Source: Staphylococcus sp. IVB6240 (GTDB lineage: Bacteria > Bacillota > Bacilli > Staphylococcales > Staphylococcaceae). From it: 64,000 nucleotides of DNA. The notes below the pieces were generated by a model that had not been told where the DNA came from, made no database searches, and worked only from the letters and a program-made list of their open reading frames with translations. This document shows positions 1-10,899 of this stretch, in pieces (positions within the stretch are counted from its first letter, which is position 1; every line of letters starts with the position of its first letter). The position numbers and the translations under genes are program-made. Location of the stretch: assembly GCF_025558425.1 (NCBI RefSeq), contig NZ_CP094718.1:496001-560000 (forward strand), in the 5' to 3' direction.

Positions 1-284
1 GACAATCATCATCAGAAGTCATAGAAAAACTTCAACATCATAATGCCGTGGGTGAAGCCTTTGGTTATTACTTTAACCAAAATGGTGAAATCATCCACAA
101 AGTAAAAACGATTGGACTTCAATTAGAAGAAGTGCAATCCAAAGAACACATTTTTGCTGTGGCAGGTGGAACTTCTAAAGGGAATGCAATTAAAGCATAT
201 TTAGAAATTGCACCTAAAAATACAATACTTGTTATAGATGAGGCAGCGGCAAAAATTATTACACATGATTTATTAAAAAATTAA
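1..284 (+). CDS. gapR: Central glycolytic genes regulator (C-terminal part)
   Basis: The window opens inside this gene; about 94 C-terminal codons are present, read in the frame ending at the TAA at 282-284. The product is the CggR/GapR repressor of the SorC/DeoR family, whose C-terminal domain senses fructose-1,6-bisphosphate and controls the gap operon. What is visible is part of that sugar-binding domain: a GEAFGYYF stretch, then [15 protein letters not shown] and a final ILVIDEAAA stretch typical of the family. The N-terminal helix-turn-helix lies outside the window. Position 31 bases upstream of gapA, in the same direction, is the conserved staphylococcal arrangement and supports the identification. 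Confidence 0.9.
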   Translation, partial: QSSSEVIEKLQHHNAVGEAFGYYFNQNGEIIHKVKTIGLQLEEVQSKEHIFAVAGGTSKGNAIKAYLEIAPKNTILVIDEAAAKIITHDLLKN

Positions 285-315
285 AAATTATATTTATTTT
301 AAGGAGGCCACTCAC

Positions 316-1323
316 ATGGCAGTAAAAGTAGCAATTAACGGATTTGGTAGAATCGGACGTTTAGCATTTAGAAGAATTCAAGATGTTGAAAACATTGAAG
401 TTGTAGCAGTAAACGACTTAACAGATGACGACATGCTTGCACACTTATTAAAATACGATACAATGCAAGGACGTTTTACTGAAGAAGTAGAAGTAATTGA
501 TGGTGGATTCCGCGTAAACGGTAAAGAAGTTAAATCATTCTCAGAACCAGAACCATCAAAATTACCATGGGCTGACTTAGGTGTAGACGTTGTGCTTGAA
601 TGTACTGGTTTCTTCACTTCAAAAGAAAAAGCTGAAGCACACATCGAAGCAGGTGCGAAAAAAGTATTAATCTCTGCACCAGGTACTGGCGACTTAAAAA
701 CAATCGTATATAACGTTAACCACGAATTATTAGATGGTTCAGAAACAGTTGTTTCAGGTGCATCATGTACAACTAACTCATTAGCACCAGTTGCAAAAAC
801 TTTACAAGATTCATTCGGTATCGTTGAAGGTCTTATGACTACAATTCACGCATACACTGGTGACCAAAATACTCAAGACTCACCACACCGTAAAGGCGAC
901 AAACGTCGTGCTCGTGCAGCAGCAGAAAACATCATCCCTAACTCAACAGGTGCTGCTAAAGCAATCGGTCTTGTTATCCCAGAAATCGCTGGTAAATTAG
1001 ACGGTGGCGCACAACGTGTACCAGTTGCAACAGGTTCATTAACTGAATTAACAGTTGTTCTTGAAAAAGAAGTAACTGTAGACGAAGTTAACCAAGCTAT
1101 GAAAGACGCTACAAACGAATCATTCGGTTACACTGAAGACGAAATCGTATCATCAGACGTAGTAGGTATGACTTTCGGTGCATTATTCGATGCTACACAA
1201 ACTCGTGTTATGACAGTTGGTGACCGTCAATTAGTTAAAGTTGCTTCATGGTACGATAACGAAATGTCTTACACTGCACAATTAGTTCGTACTTTAGAAT
1301 ATTTAGCAGACCACGCAAAATAA
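316..1323 (+). CDS. gapA: Glyceraldehyde-3-phosphate dehydrogenase, glycolytic
   Basis: This enzyme oxidises glyceraldehyde-3-phosphate to 1,3-bisphosphoglycerate with NAD+ in the cytoplasm. The 335-residue protein is normal length. The N-terminal Rossmann motif NGFGRIGR is at residues 8-15, an Asp near 34 suits NAD specificity, and the catalytic Cys151 lies in SCTTNSLAP with the partner His near 178. The start is well supported by AAGGAGG at about 301-307. It follows gapR and precedes pgk, with a GC-rich hairpin between gapA and pgk that may tune or stabilise the gapA transcript. Codon use is highly biased, as expected for an abundant glycolytic enzyme. Confidence 0.98.
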   Translation: MAVKVAINGFGRIGRLAFRRIQDVENIEVVAVNDLTDDDMLAHLLKYDTMQGRFTEEVEVIDGGFRVNGKEVKSFSEPEPSKLPWADLGVDVVLECTGFFTSKEKAEAHIEAGAKKVLISAPGTGDLKTIVYNVNHELLDGSETVVSGASCTTNSLAPVAKTLQDSFGIVEGLMTTIHAYTGDQNTQDSPHRKGDKRRARAAAENIIPNSTGAAKAIGLVIPEIAGKLDGGAQRVPVATGSLTELTVVLEKEVTVDEVNQAMKDATNESFGYTEDEIVSSDVVGMTFGALFDATQTRVMTVGDRQLVKVASWYDNEMSYTAQLVRTLEYLADHAK

Positions 1324-1390
1324 GCGTGCGATAACATAAGTTAAGGACGTAATGACGATACGTGCTTCTAACAGAAATGTAGTTTGATAC

Positions 1391-1430
1391 TAGGCGGGGG
1401 AGCACAAACGCTTCTCCGCCTATTTTAAAA
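1391..1430 (+). terminator. Hairpin between gapA and pgk
   Basis: A GC-rich inverted repeat (TAGGCGGGGGAG against CTTCTCCGCCTA) is followed by ATTTTAAAAG. The short T-run suggests partial termination or 3'-end protection of the gapA message rather than a full stop, which fits gapA being more strongly expressed than the downstream genes. Confidence 0.6.
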
Positions 1431-1514
1431 GGAAAGTAAGTAATAAAATTCTTAATAAAAAGCAAGATTTGGTTTAAACTGAAATAAACAATTGTTTTGA
1501 GGAGGATTTTAAAC

Positions 1515-2705
1515 ATGGCAAAGAAAGATGTAACTGATGTAGCCTTAAAAGGTAAAGTAGTACTTGTGCGCGCAGACTTTAACGTACCTATGAAAGATGG
1601 CGAAATTACAAACGACAACCGTATCGTTCAAGCATTGCCTACGTTGCAATATATTCTTGAGCAAGGTGGGAAAGTCGTTGTATTCTCTCACTTAGGTAAA
1701 GTAAAAGAAGAAAGTGACAAAGAAAAGTTATCACTAGCACCTGTAGCAAAACGCTTATCAGAAAAGTTAGATAAAGAAGTGACTTTTATCCCTGAAACAC
1801 GCGGCGAAAAATTAGAAGCAGCGATTCAAGAATTAAATGAAGGCGACGTATTAATGTTTGAAAATACGCGTTTTGAAGATGTTGACGGTAAAAAAGAATC
1901 TAAAAATGATCCTGAACTTGGTAAATACTGGGCATCTTTAGGTGATGTTTTTGTGAACGATGCATTCGGTACAGCACACCGTGAACATGCATCTAACGTA
2001 GGGATTTCAACACACCTTGAAACAGTTGCTGGTTTCTTAATGGAAAAAGAAATCAAATTCATTGGTGGCGTTGTTGAAAATCCAGACAAACCAGTAGTTG
2101 CGATTTTGGGTGGTGCCAAAGTATCTGACAAAATTGGCGTGATTGAAAACTTACTTAATATCGCAGACAAAGTGCTTATCGGTGGCGGTATGGCTTACAC
2201 ATTCTTAAAAGCACAAGGTAAAGAAATTGGTCTTTCATTATTAGAGGCTGATAGAATCGACTTTGCGAAAGATTTACTTGAACGCGCAGGTGACCAAATC
2301 GTGTTACCAGTTGACGGTAAAGTGGCGAAAGAATTCTCTAACGATGCTGAGATTACAACAGTATCTGTAGACGAAATCCCAGCTGATCAAGAGTCACTTG
2401 ATATCGGACCTGAAACCGTTGAATTATTCAAAAAACAACTTGAAGGTGCAAAAACAGTTGTATGGAACGGACCTATGGGTGTATTTGAATTTAGCAACTT
2501 TGCACAAGGTACTATCGGTGTATGCGAAGCCATTGCACAATTGAAAGATGCAACAACAATTATCGGTGGTGGCGACTCTGCTGCTGCAGCAATGCAATTA
2601 GGCTTTGAAGAAGACTTCACACATATTTCAACTGGTGGCGGTGCATCACTTGAATATTTAGAAGGTAAAGAATTACCTGGTATTAAAGCCATTGCAAATA
2701 AATAA
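1515..2705 (+). CDS. pgk: Phosphoglycerate kinase
   Basis: Transfers the acyl phosphate of 1,3-bisphosphoglycerate to ADP, giving ATP and 3-phosphoglycerate. The 396-residue product has the family's standard length and landmarks: the N-terminal [10 protein letters not shown] substrate-binding segment near residues 18-27, HLGR-like HLGK near 58, GGAKVSDKI in mid-protein and the C-terminal nucleotide-binding GGGDSAAA and STGGGASLE motifs. The ATG at 1515 is chosen because GAGGAGG lies just upstream; an in-frame ATG at 1497 would place the ribosome site inside the coding region. It lies 41 bases before tpiA in the glycolytic operon. Confidence 0.97.
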   Translation: MAKKDVTDVALKGKVVLVRADFNVPMKDGEITNDNRIVQALPTLQYILEQGGKVVVFSHLGKVKEESDKEKLSLAPVAKRLSEKLDKEVTFIPETRGEKLEAAIQELNEGDVLMFENTRFEDVDGKKESKNDPELGKYWASLGDVFVNDAFGTAHREHASNVGISTHLETVAGFLMEKEIKFIGGVVENPDKPVVAILGGAKVSDKIGVIENLLNIADKVLIGGGMAYTFLKAQGKEIGLSLLEADRIDFAKDLLERAGDQIVLPVDGKVAKEFSNDAEITTVSVDEIPADQESLDIGPETVELFKKQLEGAKTVVWNGPMGVFEFSNFAQGTIGVCEAIAQLKDATTIIGGGDSAAAAMQLGFEEDFTHISTGGGASLEYLEGKELPGIKAIANK

Positions 2706-2746
2706 GCAAACACGAAAATATTATTAACAAACTAGGAGTGTTTTAA

Positions 2747-3508
<762 letters not shown>

Positions 3509-3509
3509 G

Positions 3510-5027
3510 ATGGCAAAACAACCTACAGCCCTAATTATTTTAGATGGTTTTGCAAATAGAGAAGAAGAACACGGTAATGCTGTTAAGTTAGCACACAAAC
3601 CGAACTTTGATCGATATGCTGCAAAATATCCAACGACACAAATTGAAGCAAGTGGTTTAGACGTTGGTCTTCCTGAAGGTCAAATGGGTAACTCTGAGGT
3701 TGGTCATATGAATATTGGTGCTGGCCGTATTGTGTACCAAAGTTTGACACGTATTAATAAGTCTATTGCAGATGGAGATTTCTTTGATAATGGCGTTTTA
3801 AACGATGCCATTGATCATGCGAAAAATCATGAAGCAGCGTTGCATATTTTCGGTTTATTGTCAGACGGTGGTGTTCATAGTCACTACAAACATCTTTTTG
3901 CAATTTTAGAATTAGCAAAACGTAAAGGTCTTGATAAAGTTTACGTACACGCCTTTTTAGATGGTCGTGACGTAGATCAAAAATCAGCATTAACGTATAT
4001 TGATGAAACAGAAGCGCAATTTAAAGCACTTGGTGTGGGTCAATTCGCTTCAGTTTCTGGCCGTTACTACTCAATGGACCGCGATAAACGTTGGGAACGT
4101 GAATTGAAAGCATACGATGCTATCAGAGGTTTTAGTGAGACACAATATGCAACAGCGCGTGAAGGTGTTGAAGCGAACTACGCTGAAGGTTTAACAGATG
4201 AATTCGTTGAGCCATTCGTAGTAGCAGGTCAAAATGAAGGTGTCAATGACGGAGATGCTGTTATTTTCTACAACTTCCGACCTGATAGAGCAGCACAGCT
4301 TTCAGAAGTCTTTACTAATAAAGCATTTGACGGTTTCCCAGTGGAACAAGTCAATGATTTATACTATGCAACATTCACTAAATACAAAGATAACGTTGAT
4401 GCACACATTGTATTTGAAAAAGTTGATTTAAAAAATACAATTGGTGAAGTTGCACAAGATCATGGTTTAACACAATTGCGTATTGCAGAAACAGAAAAAT
4501 ACCCACATGTTACTTACTTTATGAGTGGTGGTCAAAACGAAGAGTTCAAAGGTGAACGTCGTCGCTTAATCGCATCACCAAAAGTAGCAACATATGACCT
4601 TAAACCAGAAATGAGTGCGTATGAAGTACGTGACGCATTGTTAGAAGAGCTAGATAAAGGTGATTTAGACTTAATCATCCTTAACTTTGCAAACCCAGAC
4701 ATGGTTGGTCACAGTGGTATGCTAGAACCAACAATCAAAGCAATTGAAGCAGTAGATGAATGTTTAGGTGTTGTTGTTGATAAGATTATCGACATGAATG
4801 GTACAGCGATTATTACAGCTGACCATGGTAACTCTGATGAAGTATTAACAGATGATGATCAACCAATGACAACACATACAACAAACCCAGTCCCTGTGAT
4901 TGTGACAAAAGAAGGCGTTACATTACGTCCAACTGGTCGTCTAGGTGACTTAGCACCAACACTAATTGATTTACTTGGTGTGACACAACCAGCAGATATG
5001 ACAGGTGAAACATTAATTCAGCATTAA
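3510..5027 (+). CDS. gpmI: 2,3-bisphosphoglycerate-independent phosphoglycerate mutase
   Basis: Converts 3-phosphoglycerate to 2-phosphoglycerate using two manganese ions and a phosphoserine intermediate. The 505-residue protein is normal for the alkaline-phosphatase-superfamily mutase. The N-terminal metal-binding LILDGF-like IILDGF and the catalytic Ser62 in [15 protein letters not shown] are visible, as is the second metal site in the C-terminal [10 protein letters not shown] segment and the following [11 protein letters not shown]. The ATG at 3510 is preferred over the upstream in-frame GTG because residues [14 protein letters not shown] match the family start and the gene abuts tpiA. Confidence 0.96.
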   Translation: MAKQPTALIILDGFANREEEHGNAVKLAHKPNFDRYAAKYPTTQIEASGLDVGLPEGQMGNSEVGHMNIGAGRIVYQSLTRINKSIADGDFFDNGVLNDAIDHAKNHEAALHIFGLLSDGGVHSHYKHLFAILELAKRKGLDKVYVHAFLDGRDVDQKSALTYIDETEAQFKALGVGQFASVSGRYYSMDRDKRWERELKAYDAIRGFSETQYATAREGVEANYAEGLTDEFVEPFVVAGQNEGVNDGDAVIFYNFRPDRAAQLSEVFTNKAFDGFPVEQVNDLYYATFTKYKDNVDAHIVFEKVDLKNTIGEVAQDHGLTQLRIAETEKYPHVTYFMSGGQNEEFKGERRRLIASPKVATYDLKPEMSAYEVRDALLEELDKGDLDLIILNFANPDMVGHSGMLEPTIKAIEAVDECLGVVVDKIIDMNGTAIITADHGNSDEVLTDDDQPMTTHTTNPVPVIVTKEGVTLRPTGRLGDLAPTLIDLLGVTQPADMTGETLIQH

Positions 5028-5033
5028 ATAATT

Positions 5034-5061
5034 TTGAGAAACGATGCACAATCGTTATAAT
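5034..5061 (+). promoter_or_regulatory. Candidate promoter for eno
   Basis: TTGAGA at 5034-5039 and TATAAT at 5056-5061 are 16 bases apart, in the 122-base gpmI-eno gap. The predicted leader of about 80 bases can fold around TCCTGC/GCAGG. This would allow eno to be expressed independently of the upstream operon. Assigned from sequence only. Confidence 0.5.
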
Positions 5062-5083
5062 AAAAAATAAGAAGACAATATGA

Positions 5084-6454
<1,371 letters not shown>

Positions 6455-6471
6455 GATTTGTAGATGATTGA

Positions 6472-6506
6472 AAAAGCTATCCGTTGCTATAACGGATAGC
6501 TTTTTT
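6472..6506 (+). terminator. Terminator after eno
   Basis: Perfect stem AAGCTATCCGTT/AACGGATAGCTT with a short loop and a run of six T. It closes the glycolytic operon. Confidence 0.93.
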
Positions 6507-6686
6507 GCGTATGAATAGTGTAATAATCAGAGGTCTTATATTATTTAAATTTCATTTTTTCTATATTGATAAAATATATATTTGGAATATAAATTATCAG
6601 AAAAATCTGATAAGTTGTTTATATTTGCGCCTATACTTGGTAATATTCATTAATATTACTTGTTTTATTTGTTTAGGGGGGCTTTT

Positions 6687-8033
6687 ATGATGCAAGAAGA
6701 CAAAGTACAGAAAGTAATTGAACATGATAAAAAGTATTTTGCGAAAGCTGGTAGGATACCATACTATCCACTTGTTATCGAATCAGCGCATGGCGCAACA
6801 TTAACAGATGTGAATGGCAAATCATATATTGATTTATTATCAAGTGCGAGTTCACAAAATGTGGGGCATACACCGAAAAAAATCGTTGAAGCGATTAAGA
6901 AGCAGGCGGAAAAGATGGTCCATTATACACCTGCATATATGCATCACGAACCATTATCTAAGTTAGCTGAACGATTATGCCAATTATCACCAGGAAGCTT
7001 TGAAAAACAGGTGTTATTTGGATTAACTGGTTCAGATGCAGTGGATGGCATGATTAAATTTGCAAGAGGTTTTACGGGGAGACCTTATGTGATTAGTTTT
7101 ACAAATGCCTACCACGGTTCTACATATGGTTCCATTACAGCATCGACAATTTCATTAAATATGCGTCGGAAAATTGGACCGCTATTACCAGGATTTTTCC
7201 ACATCCCATATCCAGACGCATATCGGGGAATGTATGGTGCATCAAATGCGAATACAGTCGATGAATATTTGGCACCACTGAAAGAAATGTTTGAAACATA
7301 CGTACCGGCAGAAGAAGTGGCTTGTATATTGATCGAAACATTCCAAGGAGATGGTGGTTTATTAGAGCCAGTTAAAGGTTATTTTGAAGCACTTTCTGAA
7401 TTATGCAAAGAACATGGCATCTTATTAGCTGTTGATGATATTCAACAAGGATTTGGAAGAACAGGAAAGTTTAGCTCAGTTGAACATTTTGATATTGAAG
7501 CGGATTTAATTGCATATGGTAAGTCAATTGCTGGAGGAATGCCAATGTCAGCGATTGTGGGCCGAAAAGAAGTGATGGATGCATTGGATGCACCGGCACA
7601 CCTATTTACAACAGGCGCCAACCCAGTATGTTGTGAAGCAGCACTTGCGACGATTGATATTTTAGAAGAAGATAACTTAATTGCAGAAACTGCGAGAAAA
7701 GGTCAACGTGTGAAAGAACAATTACAACAATGGCAAACAAAATATGACTGTGTTGGAGATGTACGTGGAGAAGGTTTATCTATTGGTATCGATATTGTAA
7801 CGGATAAGCGCAACAAAACAAAGGACGCTGAAGCAGCATTGAAAATATGTAATTATTGCTTTGATCATGGCGTAGTGATTATTGCAATTGCTGGAAGTGT
7901 ATTACGATTCCAGCCGCCTCTCGTTATCACAGACGATGAGTTAGACCAAGCATTAACCATCTTAGAATCAGCAATCCAAGGAGTAGAAAATGGTGAACTT
8001 GATACGTATCAAGTAGAAGGACAAGGGTGGTAA
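6687..8033 (+). CDS. Class III PLP-dependent aminotransferase
   Basis: A 448-residue fold-type I aminotransferase of the class III (ornithine/4-aminobutyrate/acetylornithine) group; the substrate cannot be fixed from sequence. The core shows DVNGKSYIDL near residue 40, the TGSDAVDGMIKFAR segment that binds the cofactor phosphate, AYHGSTYGS, the ILIETFQGDGG and LLAVDDIQQGFGRTGK motifs with the cofactor-ring aspartate, and AYGKSIAGGMPMSA with the Schiff-base lysine. The start ATG at 6687 (or 6690) follows AGGGGGG. It is followed 5 bases later by a YkvI-type transporter gene, so the pair probably handles uptake or export and transamination of one amino compound. Confidence 0.85.
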   Translation: MMQEDKVQKVIEHDKKYFAKAGRIPYYPLVIESAHGATLTDVNGKSYIDLLSSASSQNVGHTPKKIVEAIKKQAEKMVHYTPAYMHHEPLSKLAERLCQLSPGSFEKQVLFGLTGSDAVDGMIKFARGFTGRPYVISFTNAYHGSTYGSITASTISLNMRRKIGPLLPGFFHIPYPDAYRGMYGASNANTVDEYLAPLKEMFETYVPAEEVACILIETFQGDGGLLEPVKGYFEALSELCKEHGILLAVDDIQQGFGRTGKFSSVEHFDIEADLIAYGKSIAGGMPMSAIVGRKEVMDALDAPAHLFTTGANPVCCEAALATIDILEEDNLIAETARKGQRVKEQLQQWQTKYDCVGDVRGEGLSIGIDIVTDKRNKTKDAEAALKICNYCFDHGVVIIAIAGSVLRFQPPLVITDDELDQALTILESAIQGVENGELDTYQVEGQGW

Positions 8034-8038
8034 TAACA

Positions 8039-9127
8039 ATGACGAATACAGTGGATTGGAAAAAAGTTTTAAAGCTAAGTGGCGCATATATTGCGTATTT
8101 AATTGGTTCTGGATTTGCAACAGGACAAGAAGTGATGCAATTTTTCGCATCGTATGGACCTATCGGAATTGTAGGGGCATTGATTTCAATGTTATTGTTC
8201 TGTGTGATAGGCTCAATGATTATGTTAAAAGGGTTTGAATTAAAATTAAGTCAGCCAGGAGATATTTTCAAAGTTTATTTTGGCAATATTTTAGGACGTG
8301 TTATAGAATATTTCGCATTGCTCTTCTTGTTCAGCATTGTTGTGATCATGATTGCAGGGACTGGCGCAGTTGTTTCAGAGCACTTTAAGTTACCATCAGT
8401 GATTGGCTTTTTAGGAATGGGATTATTAGCAATGATCACGGTAATACTCGGGTTGCATAAGTTGATTGATATTATTGGCTTAATTGGGCCAGTTATTGTC
8501 GTATTGACAATCGGTATTTGTGGCTTTGTCTTTTTTACTCAACTTGGTCACATCCCATCGTTTGAGACGTTGCCAGAAGCTGCAAAACAATTACAACCTG
8601 TTGGCCACTTTTGGCAATCAGCTATCTTGTTCTTCTGTTATAACATGCTTGCTGGTACGGTGTTCTTTACGCAATTGGGTAGTGAAGTAAGTAATAAAAA
8701 AGAGGCAGTTGCTACAGCAGTATTAGGTGCATCAGGTCTGATGATTACGGTCATCATGATGGTTGTTGCAATGCTTGTACATTATCAAGAAGTCATCAAA
8801 CTAGAAGTGCCTTTGCTTTATATCGGAAATACGATACATCCAGTGATTGCACTATTCTTTGCGGTGTGTATCATTTTAGGTATTTATTCTACAACAGCGC
8901 CGATGTATTGGCTGGTAAAAAATGAAGTGATGCGTTATGTCAATCAACGACTGGATATCATTATAACGATTGTATTAGGTGTCATCTTTATTTTAGGTGG
9001 TACATTACCATTCGGTTCACTCGTTGCAACCATTTATCCATTTGTTGGTTATGTAGGTGCCTTGATTGCAATCGTCATTGTGATTCATACGGTGTACCAT
9101 CATTTTAAAAAAGGAACAAAAGCGTAA
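8039..9127 (+). CDS. YkvI-family membrane transporter
   Basis: A 362-residue integral membrane protein with roughly ten hydrophobic segments spread across its length, resembling the YkvI family within the amino-acid-polyamine-organocation superfamily. The N-terminal IAYLIGSGFATGQEVMQFF motif is characteristic: a broken first helix with glycines that usually forms the substrate site. The start is taken as ATG 8039 with AGGGTGG just upstream inside the aminotransferase end. Tight coupling to the aminotransferase suggests its cargo is that enzyme's substrate or product. Function is inferred from family and context only. Confidence 0.75.
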   Translation: MTNTVDWKKVLKLSGAYIAYLIGSGFATGQEVMQFFASYGPIGIVGALISMLLFCVIGSMIMLKGFELKLSQPGDIFKVYFGNILGRVIEYFALLFLFSIVVIMIAGTGAVVSEHFKLPSVIGFLGMGLLAMITVILGLHKLIDIIGLIGPVIVVLTIGICGFVFFTQLGHIPSFETLPEAAKQLQPVGHFWQSAILFFCYNMLAGTVFFTQLGSEVSNKKEAVATAVLGASGLMITVIMMVVAMLVHYQEVIKLEVPLLYIGNTIHPVIALFFAVCIILGIYSTTAPMYWLVKNEVMRYVNQRLDIIITIVLGVIFILGGTLPFGSLVATIYPFVGYVGALIAIVIVIHTVYHHFKKGTKA

Positions 9128-9237
9128 GTAGCCATAATAAGATGTATGACATATCGCACGGATATCCAACGATCTCTATTTTAATTGTACTGTAGATTTG
9201 GTATAGTGAAGATAAATCATTTTGGAGGAATAAGACT

Positions 9238-9705
9238 ATGTCTCAACATACAGACACAGAGGTTCGTGCTAATCATACGGGTAAACTATTAGCGTATGTT
9301 TCATTTTTGTTCGCGGTATGTCTCACAATACATCAAGTGGTGATAGTAGATGGTCAAGTGATTGGTCATATGCTAGAACAATCAGGTAATAATGTCAGCA
9401 AAAATGCTATCAATACGATTAGTAATAGCTTGCGTTATACAGGTATTCTGTATATCCTTGCTTATTCAGCAGGTGTTGTTGCGATCAAGTTTCAACATCC
9501 ATATCTATGGTGGTTCATGGTTGCAGTATTTGTATCACAAGTATTTAACGCATTGCTAAACCCACCGATTTTATATAGTACCATTTTTCATGTAAAGGGA
9601 TTTTTCGCTTTAGTACCATATGGCATTGTTGTGTTAGGTTCAATCGCTGTTGCTGCGTTTATGATTACAACAAGTGTTAAGCGTAAAACAACGTTCAATC
9701 GATAG
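9238..9705 (+). CDS. Uncharacterised four-helix membrane protein
   Basis: A 155-residue protein with four hydrophobic segments at about residues 18-35, 72-90, 93-113 and 122-145 and no recognisable catalytic motif. I do not recognise a characterised family. The start follows TTTGGAGGAATA, a good ribosome site. It lies alone between the YkvI transporter and secG, in the same direction, with its own 110-base upstream gap containing TATAGT, which may be a promoter element. Likely located in the cytoplasmic membrane. Confidence 0.6.
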   Translation: MSQHTDTEVRANHTGKLLAYVSFLFAVCLTIHQVVIVDGQVIGHMLEQSGNNVSKNAINTISNSLRYTGILYILAYSAGVVAIKFQHPYLWWFMVAVFVSQVFNALLNPPILYSTIFHVKGFFALVPYGIVVLGSIAVAAFMITTSVKRKTTFNR

Positions 9706-9773
9706 TCAGCATTGTCGTAAGTGAAATAATGTGATAAAATAGCTTTCGTATATGATGAATGGAGGACAATCTG

Positions 9774-10007
9774 ATGCATACTTTTATTGTTGTATTACTG
9801 ATTATTGACTGTATCGCACTCATCACAGTTGTTTTATTACAAGAAGGTAAGAGTAATGGCTTATCAGGTGCCATTAGTGGTGGAGCTGAGCAATTATTCG
9901 GTAAGCAAAAACAACGTGGTATAGATTTATTTTTGCATAGATTGACAATTGTACTATCAATTATTTTCTTTGTATTAATGTTAAGTATCAGTTACTTTGA
10001 TATGTAG
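9774..10007 (+). CDS. secG: Protein translocase subunit SecG
   Basis: Small membrane subunit of the SecYEG channel, stimulating SecA-driven export. The 77-residue protein has two hydrophobic helices with the family-conserved loop [23 protein letters not shown] between them. The ATG at 9774 is chosen because GGAGGAC lies 7 bases upstream; an earlier in-frame ATG would overlap that site. Position ahead of the esterase, rnr, smpB and ssrA is the conserved firmicute order. Confidence 0.95.
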   Translation: MHTFIVVLLIIDCIALITVVLLQEGKSNGLSGAISGGAEQLFGKQKQRGIDLFLHRLTIVLSIIFFVLMLSISYFDM

Positions 10008-10038
10008 AGTCCGACAGTTGTGTAGTCGGACTTTTTTA
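10005..10038 (+). terminator. Terminator after secG
   Basis: AGAGTCCGAC stem against GTCGGACT with a run of six T. It separates secG from the esterase gene. Confidence 0.85.
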
Positions 10039-10117
10039 TTTGTACCGAGATATTTAAATCGCTAGAATAATACTAAATAATACTATATGAGATATTAGGA
10101 AAGGACACGATTTTAAT

Positions 10118-10858
10118 ATGAAAATTCAACTTCCAAAGCCATTCTTATTTGAGGGTGGAAAGCGTGCAGTATTATTATTACATGGTTTCACTGGCAATAG
10201 TTCTGATGTAAGACAACTGGGTCGTTATCTTCAAAAAAAAGGTTATACATCACATGCCCCTCATTATGAAGGGCATGCAGCACCGCCTGAGGAGATTTTA
10301 AAATCAAGTCCACATGTATGGTATAAAGATGCGTTAGACGGGTATGATTATTTAGTAGATCAAGGATACGATGAAATTGCCGTAGCTGGTCTATCATTAG
10401 GTGGCGTTTTTGCACTTAAATTAAGTCTAAACCGAGATGTGAATGGTATCGTAACAATGTGTACGCCTGCTTATATCAAAACAGAAGGTGCTATGTTTGA
10501 AGGCTTTTTAGACTATGCACGTAACTTCAAGAAATATGAAGGAAAAGATGAAGAAACAATTGAACGTGAGATGAAAGTCTTTCATCCGACAGAAACTTTA
10601 AAAGAATTACAAGATACAATACAAGGTGTTCGTGATAGTCTTGATGAAGTAATGGATCCATTATTAGTCATTCAATCTGAACATGATGAAATGATTAACC
10701 CTGATTCTGCAAATGTCATTCATGATACAGCAATTTCAGATAAAAAAGCATTGTCTTGGTATCACAACTCAGGACACGTCATTACAATAGATAAAGAAAA
10801 AGAACAAGTATTTGAAGAAGTCTATCAATTTTTAGAATCACTGGATTGGAGCGAGTAA
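10118..10858 (+). CDS. est: Carboxylesterase, alpha/beta hydrolase
   Basis: A 246-residue cytoplasmic esterase related to the Geobacillus Est30 carboxylesterase, which hydrolyses short- and medium-chain esters. It has the oxyanion LLHGFTGN near residues 20-27, the nucleophile elbow GLSLGG with Ser93, an aspartate in QSEHDEMI near 190 and the histidine in NSGHVITID near 218, giving a full triad. Length is typical. The gene lies between secG and rnr as in other staphylococci, and ends 41 bases before rnr. No signal peptide is seen. Confidence 0.92.
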   Translation: MKIQLPKPFLFEGGKRAVLLLHGFTGNSSDVRQLGRYLQKKGYTSHAPHYEGHAAPPEEILKSSPHVWYKDALDGYDYLVDQGYDEIAVAGLSLGGVFALKLSLNRDVNGIVTMCTPAYIKTEGAMFEGFLDYARNFKKYEGKDEETIEREMKVFHPTETLKELQDTIQGVRDSLDEVMDPLLVIQSEHDEMINPDSANVIHDTAISDKKALSWYHNSGHVITIDKEKEQVFEEVYQFLESLDWSE

Positions 10859-10899
10859 GCCAGTGACAGATAAAAATATCATAGGAAAGGAGGCAAACA

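Noticed and set aside
6505-6690. A 61-codon reading frame between eno and the aminotransferase.
   Set aside because: It begins inside the eno terminator, has no ribosome site, and is very AT-rich; it looks like leader and promoter DNA.
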